Shown here piece after piece: positions 1 to 12,442 of a stretch of 64,000 bases of DNA. The notes under the pieces were generated by a model. That model saw nothing but the letters and a program-made list of their open reading frames with translations, was not told the origin of the DNA and did no database searches. Numbering within the stretch: the stretch's first letter is position 1; every line of letters begins with the position of its first letter. The translations under genes and the position numbers were made by a program. Origin of the DNA: Solanum dulcamara (Eukaryota > Streptophyta > Magnoliopsida > Solanales > Solanaceae); NCBI RefSeq assembly GCF_947179165.1, contig NC_077245.1, positions 1,813,001-1,877,000 on the forward strand. The letters run 5' to 3'.

Positions 1-1500
1 CAATCTATCTGTTGTTTGTGCTGAATCTCTTTGCAGAAGTAACTATTTCCACTTTCCATTTAGTCCAATTTTAGATTTCAATTTGCTAGTATGAATGTCA
101 ACATTACAGCTTTTACATAATTTCCTTGGCATGTAGTAGCTTGTTGATGCAAGATTGGGATTTCTGTCCTTATTTGTGCCCGAGAGAGCATTGCAGTTCA
201 TAACGTCACCTCCTACATCTGTTATTTGCCGCCATCTACTGAGAAGTGCACACAAGATCTTCTATGTGAATGTAGTTCCTCTTCCTCTGTTTGCTGTCAC
301 TGAGCACAAGCACTTGCTTGCCAGTAAGATTTCTGTTACAAGATAATCAATGATTTGCAGTTGTTGATTCATCATTTCAGTTGCCTCTACTGATTTTATG
401 GTATTGTCTCCCTTTCTCCCCTGATATTTGCCTTATCTTTCTGATTTTGACAGTGCACACTAATCATGTGATTATGGTAATCAAGTTTGAAGATTGCAGC
501 TGAGAAGAAAGCAGTTCCTTATGAGAGCTTAAACGTGGTTGCTTAAGTTGAAATGACAGTGGTTGTTTTGTAGTGTGCACACATTTTTCTTTCTAAATTG
601 TTATGCTGTTTCGCTGTGTTTCAGTTTTCTTATTAGCTATTTACTTGCTCTTTTATTAAACTTTTTGATATCAGATTCTCGATCTTGATTTCCTTCACTG
701 ATGAGTATATTTTCATCAAGTCAAGTTAGCTCAGTGTCTTAAAATTGTGTATAAATAGACAGAATAAGGCTTGTATGCAAACTTAAAAGACAAAATTGCT
801 CCTCCTTTGCTTCCATTCCTTTTTCTTAAAAGCTTTCCTCGATATTGGTTAACAAAGATTCCATTTCCCTATTTTTACTTTTTGAATTGTAAATTGATGT
901 ATCATGAAATGGATGAGGTACCACGATGGATAAATAAAGTTATTACGAGTGAAAATTAATAAAATAAATCGAGGCCATGGATAAAATGGATGAGGTATTA
1001 CCATGAGTGGAATGAAATGGATAAATAAAATGATTACTGATTGAAAATAACTAAATTAAATTTAGGAATCATTAATATAATAAATGAGGATCATGAGTGA
1101 AATGAATGAATTAACAAAGTTTAAACATACAAGTTTGACAAAAGTTTGGGATTGCCAAGTCAAACTTCACAAAAATATATTTGAAGTTTGCTTTCACAAG
1201 TGGTTGTGTATTATTTTTCATTTCATGTTATTTCTAAGTTGTTATTGTTTTCACTTTCGTATTTTCTTTTTTTATTTTTTATTTTTTAAGCAAAGAATTT
1301 ATCAAAAATAGCCTTTCTATCTCTTCTAGGTACGAATAAGATCTGCATATACTATGTTCACTTCAAAATCCACTTATGAGAAATTACATTTATCGAACTT
1401 CAGACAACATATATTTTGTCAGAAGCTTCAGAGTTCAGACACTCATGTGTATGTCTAAAATGGTTAAACTTGCAAATATTTTACGCACTATAGTTATGGC
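1..1500. other. gene-free left edge
   Basis: No gene model can be supported here. The stretch is AT-rich with short open frames that lack coding character. A possible splice acceptor at 498-499 is followed by 14 sense codons and a stop at 544-546, which could be the last exon of a gene lying mostly outside the window, but no upstream exon could be joined to it. The rest up to about 1500 shows nothing recognisable. Confidence 0.4.
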
Positions 1501-1520
1501 TTAAATTCATAGTCCGAAAA

Positions 1521-1628
1521 TGGGCTTTAGGCCCACACACACGCACACACTTGTTTAGTCACAGTCGGGTCAAGGCCCATTTCTGGCTCAAGTCATGGAT
1601 CGGGTTGACCATCTGAAATGTATTTAAG
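1521..1628 (+). promoter_or_regulatory. VHA-c promoter: site II-like GGCCCA motifs and TATA-like box
   Basis: TGGGCT at 1521-1526 and GGCCCA at 1530-1535 and 1574-1579 resemble plant site II (TGGGCY) elements, which are common in promoters of constitutively expressed genes. A TATTTAA-type box lies at about 1620-1627, roughly 90 bases before the ATG at 1713, leaving a short A-rich leader. Motif positions are seen directly; promoter function is inferred. Confidence 0.45.
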
Positions 1629-1712
1629 AGAAGCATTTTAGATCAATCAATCTATTCCAATAAACACTTAGATCGCAAATCACTTCAATTCCCAATTCGA
1701 AGAAGAAACAAA

Positions 1713-3446
1713 ATGGCTTCTACGTTTAGCGGCGATGAAACGGCACCGTTTTTCGGCTTCCTCGGCGCTGCAGCTGCCTTAGTCTTCTCCTGTAACTCTT
1801 CCCTCCATTAGATCTACGCTGTGATTTTTCCATTATTTTTTTGGGATATAAATCTAATTTTTTGTTAATTTAGGTATGGGTGCAGCTTATGGTACAGCGA
1901 AGAGTGGGGTAGGAGTAGCGTCGATGGGTGTAATGAGGCCGGAATTGGTGATGAAGTCTATTGTTCCGGTTGTTATGGCTGGAGTTTTGGGTATTTATGG
2001 GTTAATTATTGCTGTGATTATTAGTACTGGGATTAACCCTAAAACTAAGTCGTATTATCTATTTGATGGATATGCTCATCTTTCTTCTGGTCTTGCTTGT
2101 GGTCTTGCTGGTCTTTCTGCTGGTATGGCTATCGGAATCGTTGGCGATGCTGGTGTTAGGTATTTTACTGCTTCTGCTAATTATCTATATTGTGTTTTAC
2201 GGATATAGAGATTCATAAAGATATATTTTGATATGTGCACAGTTGGTTGGTTGGTTGGTTGATTGTGTTTAATTATATACTGGTGTTGGAATCAATGTGA
2301 AGAGAATGTGGATTTGGGTCTTTAATCAATTCTGCTTGATTGTGTTACCTTTTGGAATTTCTATGTATGATCTGTCTGGATTTACTTACTAGCCAAGCTT
2401 TTATTCGTTCTCCTTTACAAAAAGAACACTCTTTTTAAAGGATTTTCATTGAAATGAGTAATGTGAATGTGTATTTGGCGGAGAGATTTGAGGATAACAA
2501 AGATTGTGGATTGTTTCTTTCTCCTTTTAACTTAGGTCTCATTGCAAATTCCTCTATTTTTACTTGCATGTGGTTGACTGTGATAAAAGTAATAGATGGC
2601 CTTTTCTGATAAATAGATCCTAGGTGATTGATTATGTTTAAGGACTATAAACCCATTCTTCATGACTGATTGGTGTAGATAGAGGAAGGTGAAAAGGAGG
2701 GGACACTGCAGAGTGCTTGTTATAACTTTGGGCTATAGCAATTCTGCATGTTGGGGTTGGAATGAGAAATTGGAGTAAAATTCACCTTTAAAGATTCTTT
2801 TTTCTTTGTTGGTCTCAAGAGAACTTCCAGGCAGCTTTAGTGTAGTGGTATGAGTGCAACACATGATTTATGTGCTAAGCGCATATCACGGATTCAAATC
2901 CTGCCACTAGCTTTGTATTTAATGGAGACGGTTATAGATGAAGGTCCTTTATCCACCAAGTTTAAAACCGTAAACCACCGGCGTAGGGATTTCTCAGTTA
3001 TAAAGAAACGAAGCTGTTTTTCATTGTTGCTTAGCTATCAGACTTTTAGACCTTGGTGGCTTCACTGAGTATACATACAGTTGCAGTCTCATGTTGTAGG
3101 CTTTGTTGGTTAACCAATGTAGGGGGTGATAGTCACAACTTCACTGCTCTTTCATTAGGCCTCCTTGTGTAGCATATTCCCTTTTTTTTATGTAGCATTC
3201 ATATAGTTCTGCTTACTTCTTCTTGAGTACTTTATTCAGGATGGAGGTTTCCTCCCTTGATGTGAGAGGAGAGATTAATTAATGGTGTGTTTCTTTGTTT
3301 CTGTTGTTTTCAGAGCTAATGCACAGCAGCCGAAGCTTTTTGTTGGAATGATTCTGATCCTTATTTTTGCTGAAGCCTTGGCTCTTTACGGCCTTATTGT
3401 CGGTATCATCCTTTCTTCTCGCGCTGGTCAATCTAGAGCAGAGTAG
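1713..3446 (+). CDS. VHA-c: V-type proton ATPase 16 kDa proteolipid subunit c
   Basis: Three exons, 1713-1791, 1874-2159 and 3314-3446, with GT/AG introns, encode 165 aa, the usual length for this family. The protein forms the membrane rotor ring of the vacuolar H+-ATPase, which pumps protons into vacuole and endomembrane compartments. Four hydrophobic helices are visible. The second exon carries the Gly-rich helices, including the [10 protein letters not shown] and GLSAGMAIG segments. The last exon carries helix 4 with [10 protein letters not shown], whose Glu is the family's proton-binding carboxylate. The start is the first ATG after a short A-rich leader and gives the expected N-terminus ending in the exon 1 motif [13 protein letters not shown]. 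Intron 2 (2160-3313) contains a SINE. A polyadenylation signal AATAAA lies at 3593-3598. Identification rests on near-complete family conservation. Confidence 0.97.
2830..3011 (+). repeat. tRNA-headed SINE in VHA-c intron 2
   Basis: A Pol III A-box-like segment near 2841-2859 and a B-box GGATTCAAATCC at 2890-2901 have tRNA-like spacing. The rest of the unit runs to a segment ending TTATAAAGAAACG near 3011, a tail style seen in other Solanaceae SINEs. The orientation matches the host gene. No clear target-site duplication was found, so the ends are approximate. Confidence 0.6.
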
Positions 3447-3592
3447 AGAAAGAGTGTCACCTGTTCCATAATTGTGAAGTATCTTTGTGTTTTTCCTCGT
3501 TGCCAGAGCTTGTCTGGCTGTTGAATTACATTTTGTTTAGTTTTGGCCCGAGATTATTATGTATTTGGTTGCTTGGCTAGAAGAATTCCCTC

Positions 3593-3598
3593 AATAAA
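3593..3598 (+). terminator. VHA-c polyadenylation signal AATAAA
   Basis: A canonical AATAAA sits about 147 bases after the VHA-c stop codon, within a T/A-rich 3' region. Confidence 0.5.
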
Positions 3599-3982
3599 TA
3601 TATCAACTTTTCTGATGCTCCATTTTTGAAAGACCATAATTGGATTGCTGTAAAATGTTCCCTGTATTAATTTATATTGACTTTACTTTTAAGCTTTCAT
3701 TCGTCTCTTGATATCTTTGCCCTTTTATATCTATTGAGTTTTGCTACTTATTGTCAGCTATGGATATGCTATTTTACTCTTCTGCTGTCTGAATAATTTA
3801 GGCGACACAAGTTGATTATATTTCAGTTATTGCAGCTCATACTCTCGAATTGTGCATTATTATCTTTTCTTTTAAACTACGATGAGTTAAAAAAGACGTA
3901 CACAAAATTAATGAAAGATTTGATAGCTTAAAAAGATGGGCAGTAAACCTTTTTTCCTGTTTCCTGATTTCAAATGAACTAC

Positions 3983-4226
3983 TTCCCCCGTTTCTATTTG
4001 TTTGTCTGATTTTGACTTGATATGAAATTTAAGAAAATAACAAAGATTTTTAAATTTTGTGGTATTAAATTAAAAATTTGTAGAATATACTAAAATGTTG
4101 TTGAATCTTATGGTCATAAACATGACACGTGAAAAATTATAATTAAACAGTTGTTAAAAAGGGAAAGAGACATGCACTTTTAAACAGATGAAAAAGAAAA
4201 ATAAGATAAATAAATTGATATAGAGA
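3983..4226. mobile_element. degraded Stowaway-like MITE
   Basis: The left end carries a CCCCCGTTTCTATTTGTTTG segment matching the CTCCCTCCGTTTCAATTTG-type terminus common in nightshade Stowaway MITEs. The right end near 4190-4226 is a weak inverted match (GATAAATAAATTGATA). The body has the usual order of features (TTGACTTGATATGAAATTTAAG, then a CACGTG-related segment). It is heavily mutated, so the ends are approximate. Confidence 0.45.
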
Positions 4227-7200
4227 AAATGATAAATTTATGCAGCGCAAGGCTGGGTGCGAGTAGACACAAAAAGTTCTATAGGGGAAAAGGTATAAAG
4301 TTAACATTTGGCCACAGATTCCCAACTATTTTTGGGGAATCAAATTTGCGTGAAGATTCAATATATGTTTTGTCATAGTTTTTGAAAATATATTTTACTT
4401 TTCTAAAATAATTTAAAATATTCAAAAGATATGAAAATAAATTGAAGACAATGTTTTTTTTATTTAACCCTTAAAATTTAAATTATGTCATATAAATTGA
4501 AACGAGACAAGGAAGGTACTGCTTTATCAGGATGATAGAGGGATGTACCTAGTTATTCTTTGTTTGATAGTATCAATTCTCTCTTTTGGCGTTGCATTTT
4601 ATATAGAGAGAAAGCAATTGCATATTAAATATTAAGAGTGTTATCAACATGGGTTGTAGTTTAGTAGTGAAATTGTTTTATTTTTAATCAAATGTTATCA
4701 ATTTGATTTTTGGGTATGGAAAAAAACATATTGGGAGCAACACCCTCAAATGAGCCCTATAATACGCAATCTCAATTTAATTGGAGCTTCAATGAGGACT
4801 CCGAACATCAGGTGTGAGAAACCAAAAAAAAGGATTGAGTTTAATTTTAATTGTAAGATCAAATGTCTAGAGTTTTTTTTTTTTGAAAAATTACCTAAAT
4901 CCACAACTTATTTTACCATATTCTCTAAATTCTTTACAATTTGAAAAAAATTATAAAATTCCCTACTCTCTCCTATTCTCGAAAACCGCAATGTATTGGA
5001 ACAATTGTGTCTTGTATCAACAAAGGAAATGTATCGAGATGCGATGTACCGAGACGTTAAGTGATGTACCGAGAATGTATTGGGACGCGATGTATCGAAA
5101 CGTTGAGTGATGTACCCGAAATCAGGATGCGATGTATCAGAACATTGAGTGATGTATCCGAAATCCTTAAATTTGTAGGAATTTTTGTAATTTGAAAAAG
5201 AATAAAAATAAAATGTAATTATCTCTTAACACTGTCGGATTTATGTAAAATTACCTTTTTTTTGTTTACGTTGGGCTTTAGGAAGACACATGTACGCCCA
5301 TTGTCGTTAGGGATTATCATACACCCGATTGAATTTGCATGGCCCGGAAATAATGAGATCATCCACATAAATAATAAGATAGACTTGAATGTTTATCCAT
5401 TGGTATCTATATAATGTGATTTTGCTAGTAAGGACAAATTTTAGATTTTTAAAATATGGATGCACTAGTAAAAAATAATGAAGGAAAAATTGTTTTAAAT
5501 GAGAATTGATTCCTAAGTTCTCTAAGTAAACAATTTAACATTCAATCAAGTGCATCATTTAACCTAATAATAGCATAAGTTTCATCAGATAATGTTATAC
5601 CAATATTAGAAAATATATACATAAAATACTGAATGTTATAAGAACACCACGAATTCACGTCCCTCATATTAAAGCCTACAAACTCGCCCCTGCAGTATTA
5701 CCTTGAGTTTAAGATTAAAGTGAGAGAGAGAAATACTTTGTTACAGAAGTAATCAAAGATAAAATCTTGAAGGGTAAGCTTCAAACTTGAGGAGAATATT
5801 GTTGAATTGTGTGTCCATTTCATCAAAAATGTAAATTGTTAAAGTGAACTAAACTATAGTTTCTTCAATAATGGCCAGGTTAAAAGTCTTTAAGAAGGCA
5901 CCGGATAACTATCCTACAACGCATAATTTGGACGATGAATTGCAAGCGATTCTCAACGATTATATTGAGACTGTTCGAATAAAAAAAATTGAATTTGCTT
6001 TTATCAAAGAAGTAAAACTGAAGTCTCATCATTCGTGGTATTCCAACAATTAGTTGTATGATAATAACAATTATCATATATGCTCTAATATCATATTTTT
6101 TAATGATACGTGATGCTACGTACTCTATGTACACACATGGTACATAAAGTATATCAAATAAATTATTGTAAAAGATTTTTTTATTTTCCTTAGATTATAT
6201 TCTATTTAATATCATGCACAAGCAAAGCAATCCATAATTCCATTATGCCATTATTTCGACCGTTAAGCTAGTTGATTCTCGGAACTTTCATTTTTACTTC
6301 TTTTTATGAATATTAAAAGTATATAACTATAGAAACCGTAAAATAATGTACATATATACATATACACTATATCATAAGTAACAATTTAAATATCTTTTGG
6401 AGTACTTGAATAAAGAACCTGACTCTATAAAGGACAAAGATGTGGTGGCCTTTTATGAAAAAGTGGTGAATCAGAATATAAATACTAATGCAATAAATAA
6501 TGATTCACCATAGGTTAAAATTACAGCGATATAAATTTTATATCTGACACTGACCCATCATTTCAATTTTTCAGTCAAGTACTAACTGATGTTATATAGC
6601 CTCTGTTCTGAAGACTCATAATTTATGTTGAGTCAGAAATTCACAAGACTTGGTTTGGTCAGTGAAATTAATCTAGACATGTGTAAATTGTTTCGAATAT
6701 CAACAAAAAATTGTTTTATTTTTGTAATTTTTCATTGAAAGTTTGTATTGTATTGAGATTTTGATATGTAAATTGCCTACTTTAAAGGTATTTTATCTGT
6801 CCACGTATTGATAATGATCCACGTATTGTTATTTGACATTTTATTAGTTATAAGGTAATACATAGATTCTTGCACAATATTTATTCAAAGTATTAACTAT
6901 GTAAAATTTAATATTGTCAATTAAACACTGTATCTGTTATTTGAAATCTTATATTGAGATTAATCTATTTTCACTTACTCGTATAATCGTATACACTTCA
7001 TGTTGTTCAAAAAAAAAGGGTAAAAGGAAGATAATACTATTAACTTGTGAAATAGATTAAGAGAGAGGTTGATATCAAATATTACATGATATATTTGGGA
7101 GTTACCTTCAACTGTTTTTTTATCTAGTTGGAAGTGCTACTCTCGAATTGATTCTGCACTACGCGATTTAAATTTAGTCGGGATCGATTCAATCAGGATA

Positions 7201-8900
7201 TAGTTTCCTAGACGGCGGCCTCATTAAGGATTCGAGTTCAATTCTAAATCCGCAGCTGCTACTTTGGATGTGCGTTGGTAAATCCCTCCGATGCGGTGAG
7301 CTCGATCGAAAAGGTATTGACAAAAAAGATTGATTCCTAACTTTTTTTATATATAAATATCACTTGATGCACCAACTCAATAACCCTTGGGTGTAACACC
7401 TTCTTGTTCACATATAATTATATTTTTATAAAGAAAATCACGATATATTTTAGAATAAACTATCACAATAAGACACGACAGAGGACCACATGGCTGGTCA
7501 AAGCCGTAGCTTATTTCCGTAAAATCCGACGTTGTTTCTTATTTGAACCAACCAATTCCCAAATAGCAGTAAAAGCACTTCTCACCAAATTGTAACACAT
7601 AAAATGTTAGTCCCAATTTCCTTTTCCCATAAAATAGATTAACACGGTGAAATAAAATAGTAGGATATCTCGAATTTGAATTTTATTAGATACATAATTA
7701 TTTTTGTAAGAGCATGATTTATTTTCTATTTAAATTTCGTTTGGACTTCGATGCAGTGGAACACGAAAATTATGTAGACGATACTAACGCCTGGGACCCT
7801 ACAATTCCCTTTTCCAACAACAAAAAAAAAGTGTGCCTTCAGTTTTCACTGTCACATTAACGGCTACTTTCTAATTTTTTCCCTCTTTTAATACTCGTAT
7901 TTTCCACTTGTACCTATTCTCTCTATTTTTATTCTTTTCATTATACTCTTTTGGCGGGAATCCATTTTATTGGTCCCACCTGATTCCCTGATTTCTGAAT
8001 TATAAAAAAGTACACACCACTTTATTAACCACACAACATAATTAGTAAGCATACAATTAATGATGTACTAAGTTTATTCAAGAAAAAAAGTGTTTTTAAA
8101 TTTGTGGTATAAAATAAGTCATAAATATTTATGTTATTATATATCACAAGGTAAATGATACCATAGATTTTAAAGTTGAAATTTGAAAATTTAAGATTTT
8201 GAAATTATAGTTTTTTGGAATTTTAAGTTGTGTTTTGCATATGCATTTTAATTGATTTTATTTTTTTGAAGTCCCAAAAAGTAGAAGATTTGATTTCAAA
8301 ACTTGATCAAATTTCATGACAAACAAACATTTGAAGATGAATTTTCAAAATCTACAATCACACACCGGCTAAGTTTAAAGTATAGTTATTTCTAAATAAG
8401 AAAGTATGATGTTATTTTGAGACATGAGTAATAATTTAGTCTAAAATAGGAAAGAAAGGTTGAGCCAGAAATCTTGAGATTATTGACTACTAATGGTTGG
8501 TAATATCTGTTTAATTGATACAGACATTATCATGAGCATGTGTATATTTCCTGATTTGGTCTATCTCAAAAAGATTATCTTATAGTATATATTTAGTAAG
8601 TTTTGCATTCTAATGACAAGCAAGTTTAAGATCACAAAATACAAAGGACTACACACTCCCTTCATTTCTTAAAATTCGTATCCAGTCAATCTAAGACACT
8701 TAAATTGGCACGGAGCGAGTAGGAGTTCTCTCCTTCACAATGTTGAAGAGAAAGGTGAGGTCTTTATTTGTAAACACAGAAAAGAAGTCAAAGGGTTGCA
8801 AAAACCATTGAGAAAGTACACATAAATTTAATACTTGCAAAAAACCAACCAATATGAACAATGTACAAACTGTTTTGTTTTTTTCTGAAGAAAAAAGAAA
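4227..8900. other. gene-free interval between VHA-c and the LRR kinase
   Basis: This AT-rich interval has no supportable gene. It holds a second partial Stowaway end near 4480-4515, a SINE-like 3' tail at about 4780-4833 (ending in GAGAAACCAAAAAAAAGG), a short tandem repeat at 5036-5166, and a SINE-related remnant at about 7175-7310 with a TTAGTCGGGATCG motif. A 60-codon frame at 5871-6053 has no supporting features. Confidence 0.5.
5036..5166. repeat. three-copy 42-46 bp tandem repeat
   Basis: The segment GCGATGTA recurs at 5041, 5087 and 5129, each time followed by CGAGACGTT- or CGAAACGTT-like bases and GTGATGTA. The copies have diverged by point changes. The function is unknown; it lies in gene-free DNA. 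Confidence 0.7.
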
Positions 8901-9019
8901 GTTAATGATAATGAATGGAGCAACAATACATTGAAGAGATGCATGAACAACATTGAACTGAGAAAATGAAGGAAATTTTCTTGCAAATTGATAGCATTGA
9001 AAAGAATTGAATTTTCATA

Positions 9020-12000
9020 TCACATTGGTGAAGGAAGAGTTGTAGGATCAGCTGAAGAGGGAATGTCAGGACCAACTCTGCAGCCTTCAAGCATGAATAC
9101 AATATCAGTCATCGATGGTCTTTCTAGAGGATCAGGCATGGTGCAAAGCAAACCAACTTTGATTCCCAACAAGAACTCTTCCCATTCTGATGATTCAGGA
9201 TCTAATTCAAGCAACCCCGGCTCGAGCAATTCTGAAATTTGGCCTCTTTGTAGTTGTCTCTTTACCCACTTGACAATGTCCTCGTCCCCGTTGAACATTA
9301 CTGGCTTTCTTCCTGTTAGTATCTCTAACAAAACAATCCCAAAACTGTATACATCAGCTTCTTTTGTGGGTTGTCCAGTCAAAGCCACTTCAGGTGCTAT
9401 GTAGCCTAGAGTTCCAACTGGGGTGGAAGATGTTGAAGTCTCTGCTGGGGTTGCTACTAGGCTTAGTTTATCTAAACCAAAATCAGAAAGATGAGCTTCA
9501 AAATCTGCATCAAACAATACATTCTGTGGTTTTACATCCCCATGAACCAATGAAACCGAATGAAGGTAAGCTAAGCCACGAGCAATGCCAAGAGCAATCA
9601 GGTGGCGCATTGGCCAATTGAGCACATGGCCATCCTGATGAGATGCCTCTTGTAAAAGTGTGGCAAGATTTCCATTAGGCATGTAATCGTATACAACAAA
9701 TCGAACATCAGGTGGTGGTCCTGCATAGTATCCACGAACAACAGTCAAATTGCGATGTTTCACCTTGCCAAGGGATTCAGCTTCCTTGCGGAATGTGTTC
9801 ACTTCGATCGATGTATCAGGAAGGCGTCGGATAGCCAAGACCATTCCATCTGCAAAAGTGGCTTTGAATACTAGGCCATATTTTCCACGGCTTAACACAT
9901 TTTCCTCATCAAATTGTCTTGTCGCTTCTAAAGTTTCTGCATAAGTAATCTTGTTGTTGAACATAACAAGCTTTGGACCTCCATTCTCTCCACTTCCACG
10001 ACCCCCTTCTCCTCCTCCTGAACTCGCACGGCCTGGGCTTCGCTTCTTCCCTTCAGCTGAACCCCCTCTTAACCTTTTGTGCCAAAGTATAAGGCCGTAG
10101 ACGTACCCACAACAACACACTGCCACAAGAAAGGCCCCTACAGCAGCCAAAACAATGAGCAAGATCAACTTCTTTTTTTTCCTTTTACCATTATTGCACT
10201 CCTTCAATGGCTTTCCACACAAATCTTTATTCGCAGCAAACAAAGAAGGGTCCTTGAACTGAGAACCCAACGCCTCTGGAATCTCACCCTCGAGATGATT
10301 ATGGGAAATATTCAAGTACTTCAGGCTGGAAATCAGAGACAGACTTGAAGGAATTGAACCATTCAAATTATTTGAAGAGAGATCCAGCATGTCCAAGTTT
10401 GATAATCTCGACAATGACTCTGGTATGTGACCTGAGATATGGTTAGAATCCAATAAGAGAGTAGCCAAAGACAAACAATCAGAGATGTTTTCAGGGATTT
10501 CCCCGGCTAATCCATTATGGCCCAAATCAAGCTTCCTTAGATGAGATAAATATGAGAAATCCTTTGGAATTTGACCTGTTAACTTATTTCCTCGAAGCTC
10601 AAGCACTTGAAGGCCAGAACAGTTACCCAACTCTGCTGGAATTGAGCCATTAATACCGCTGTTAGACATAGAAAGAACTTTCAAGGATGTAAGGAAACCA
10701 TATGTCTTAGGAACTTGCCCAGAAAAGGCATTAGATGACAGATTCAAATATTCCAGACCAGATAAACTGCTAAAACCTTCAAGACCATCCCCAGTTAACA
10801 TGTTCTCTTGTAAAGCCACAACTCGTAGACTTGGCAGCCCGAAAATGTCAAAGGGTAATTCACCAGATAGGTTTTGCTTGCTCATATCAAGAGTTGTCAG
10901 CCTCAACAAACTTCCGATATTAGTCGGAATGTTCCTTGAGAAACCACAATTGCTAACATTTAAGATCTGTAACCCATGCAAGTTTCCAATTTCTCTTGGA
11001 ATTTCACCATAAAACATGTTGCTTGACAAATTCAAACTAGTCAAATTGCTAAGCAACATAAGGTTTTGAGGCAAACTCCCATTCAAATCATTCATGCTCA
11101 AATCCAAAAACTCCAGCTGATAAAGACGCCCCAAACTGGCTGGAATCGATCCAGAAAACCGATTCCCACCAAGAGACAGCATTCTCAACCCTGTCAAATT
11201 ACCCAAGAACTGTGGAATCAAACCAGAAAACCGATTGCCACCTAGATCAAGTACCCCAAGTGAAGCAAAATTCATAATACTAGCAGGAATTTCACCAGTT
11301 AATGTATTGTTACCCAGTCTAAGCTCCTCAAGAAACCTTAAATTCCCTATACTATTTGGCAAAGTTCCAGAAACTGCATTCCCTGAGATATCAAGAACCT
11401 TCAATGACGAAAAATTCATTAACCATTCAGGAAAAACACCACTAATGTGATTCCCGTGAAGGGTCAAGACCTCTAAAGCACTGGAACACGTTGTGTTCCC
11501 AGGTTTAGTTAAACCCGTGATTGCATTAAAACTCAGCTCAATGATCCTAATAGCATGAGCATTAACTGATCCATTACAGAAAAACGACGCAGGGACCACC
11601 CCAGATAGTTGATTTCGCGACAATGAAATTACCTGTAAACTGGAAAGTGAACCGATTGTTGCCGGGATAAGTCCCTGGAGATGATTATCACTAGTGCTCA
11701 AGTGTATTAATGAAGAAATGTTGGAGATTGCTGAAGGTATAGTGCCGTAAAGTTGGTTAGAATCCAGCCAGAGATACTCTAACTTCTGTAAAGCTCCGAT
11801 ACTCGCCGGAATCTCACCGGAGAACCGGTTGAACGACAAGTTTAACAGTTCGAGCTGAGAACCAGCTGAAAAATTACCCGGAATACCACCGGAGAGGAGA
11901 TTAGAAGAAAGATCGAGAAACCGAAGACTTGCAGGAACATTACCAGAGACATGGCCAGAGAGGAAGTTGTGAGCAAGGTTTAAGACTTGAAGATTGGTGA

Positions 12001-12442
12001 GGTTCGAGATAGCCGGCGGGAGTTCGCCAGATAAAGAGTTGTAATGGAAGTAAACAGCCCGTAGCAAAGCACATTGAGCTAAAGAGCGTGGGACAGAGCC
12101 ATTAAAGTTGTTAGAATGGAGGCTTAACCTCCGGAGCTGCCGTAAATTACCTATCTGGTCAGTAAGCCGTCCAGTCAGCTGCAACCCAGGTAAGCGGAGT
12201 TCACGAACTCTGCCGGCATCACATAGAACCCCACGCCAATCGCACGGCGCTAATGGGGTTGAAAAATCCCAACCGTCTAATACCCCAAGTGGGTCTTCCA
12301 AATTCCTTTTGAATGACATTAACGCTGCCATTTCCGTCTCTGTAACGTTATTAGCCATGGAAAAACCACTGGTAATTAGCAATGTAAGTGCTGCCACCAC
12401 CACCACCAAAGGTGGAGAGAGAAGAAAAGTAGCCGTTGACAT
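9020..12442 (-). CDS. LRR receptor-like kinase, MUSTACHES/At4g36180 type
   Basis: An intronless gene. The in-frame ATG at 12440-12442 is preferred because it opens a clean signal peptide ([10 protein letters not shown], then a hydrophobic run to about residue 30); an upstream ATG at 12487 would add 15 residues. The mature ectodomain has a Cys-pair cap (PCDWRGVLC) and about 27 LRRs of 24 residues with the plant GxIP signature. A basic juxtamembrane patch and one TM helix ([19 protein letters not shown], about residue 765 onward) follow, then a cytosolic kinase domain of about 300 residues. The kinase is atypical: the first glycine of the P-loop is Ser (LSRGKYG), the VAIK lysine position is Arg (LAIRRL), and HRD is HGD, while DFG is intact. 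I recall the same substitutions in the Arabidopsis relatives At1g75640 (MUSTACHES, stomatal wall patterning) and At4g36180, so it is probably a low-activity or scaffold kinase at the plasma membrane. Confidence 0.95.
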   Translation of the reverse strand: MSTATFLLSPPLVVVVAALTLLITSGFSMANNVTETEMAALMSFKRNLEDPLGVLDGWDFSTPLAPCDWRGVLCDAGRVRELRLPGLQLTGRLTDQIGNLRQLRRLSLHSNNFNGSVPRSLAQCALLRAVYFHYNSLSGELPPAISNLTNLQVLNLAHNFLSGHVSGNVPASLRFLDLSSNLLSGGIPGNFSAGSQLELLNLSFNRFSGEIPASIGALQKLEYLWLDSNQLYGTIPSAISNISSLIHLSTSDNHLQGLIPATIGSLSSLQVISLSRNQLSGVVPASFFCNGSVNAHAIRIIELSFNAITGLTKPGNTTCSSALEVLTLHGNHISGVFPEWLMNFSSLKVLDISGNAVSGTLPNSIGNLRFLEELRLGNNTLTGEIPASIMNFASLGVLDLGGNRFSGLIPQFLGNLTGLRMLSLGGNRFSGSIPASLGRLYQLEFLDLSMNDLNGSLPQNLMLLSNLTSLNLSSNMFYGEIPREIGNLHGLQILNVSNCGFSRNIPTNIGSLLRLTTLDMSKQNLSGELPFDIFGLPSLRVVALQENMLTGDGLEGFSSLSGLEYLNLSSNAFSGQVPKTYGFLTSLKVLSMSNSGINGSIPAELGNCSGLQVLELRGNKLTGQIPKDFSYLSHLRKLDLGHNGLAGEIPENISDCLSLATLLLDSNHISGHIPESLSRLSNLDMLDLSSNNLNGSIPSSLSLISSLKYLNISHNHLEGEIPEALGSQFKDPSLFAANKDLCGKPLKECNNGKRKKKKLILLIVLAAVGAFLVAVCCCGYVYGLILWHKRLRGGSAEGKKRSPGRASSGGGEGGRGSGENGGPKLVMFNNKITYAETLEATRQFDEENVLSRGKYGLVFKATFADGMVLAIRRLPDTSIEVNTFRKEAESLGKVKHRNLTVVRGYYAGPPPDVRFVVYDYMPNGNLATLLQEASHQDGHVLNWPMRHLIALGIARGLAYLHSVSLVHGDVKPQNVLFDADFEAHLSDFGLDKLSLVATPAETSTSSTPVGTLGYIAPEVALTGQPTKEADVYSFGIVLLEILTGRKPVMFNGDEDIVKWVKRQLQRGQISELLEPGLLELDPESSEWEEFLLGIKVGLLCTMPDPLERPSMTDIVFMLEGCRVGPDIPSSADPTTLPSPM

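Noticed and set aside
498..546. Possible terminal exon of a plus-strand gene (acceptor, 14 codons, stop)
   Set aside because: No upstream exon could be joined in frame and the product is too short to assign.
5871..6053. 60-codon plus-strand frame (MARLKVFKKAPDNYP...)
   Set aside because: No promoter, signal, intron or homologue is apparent; it may be an exon relic but cannot be supported.
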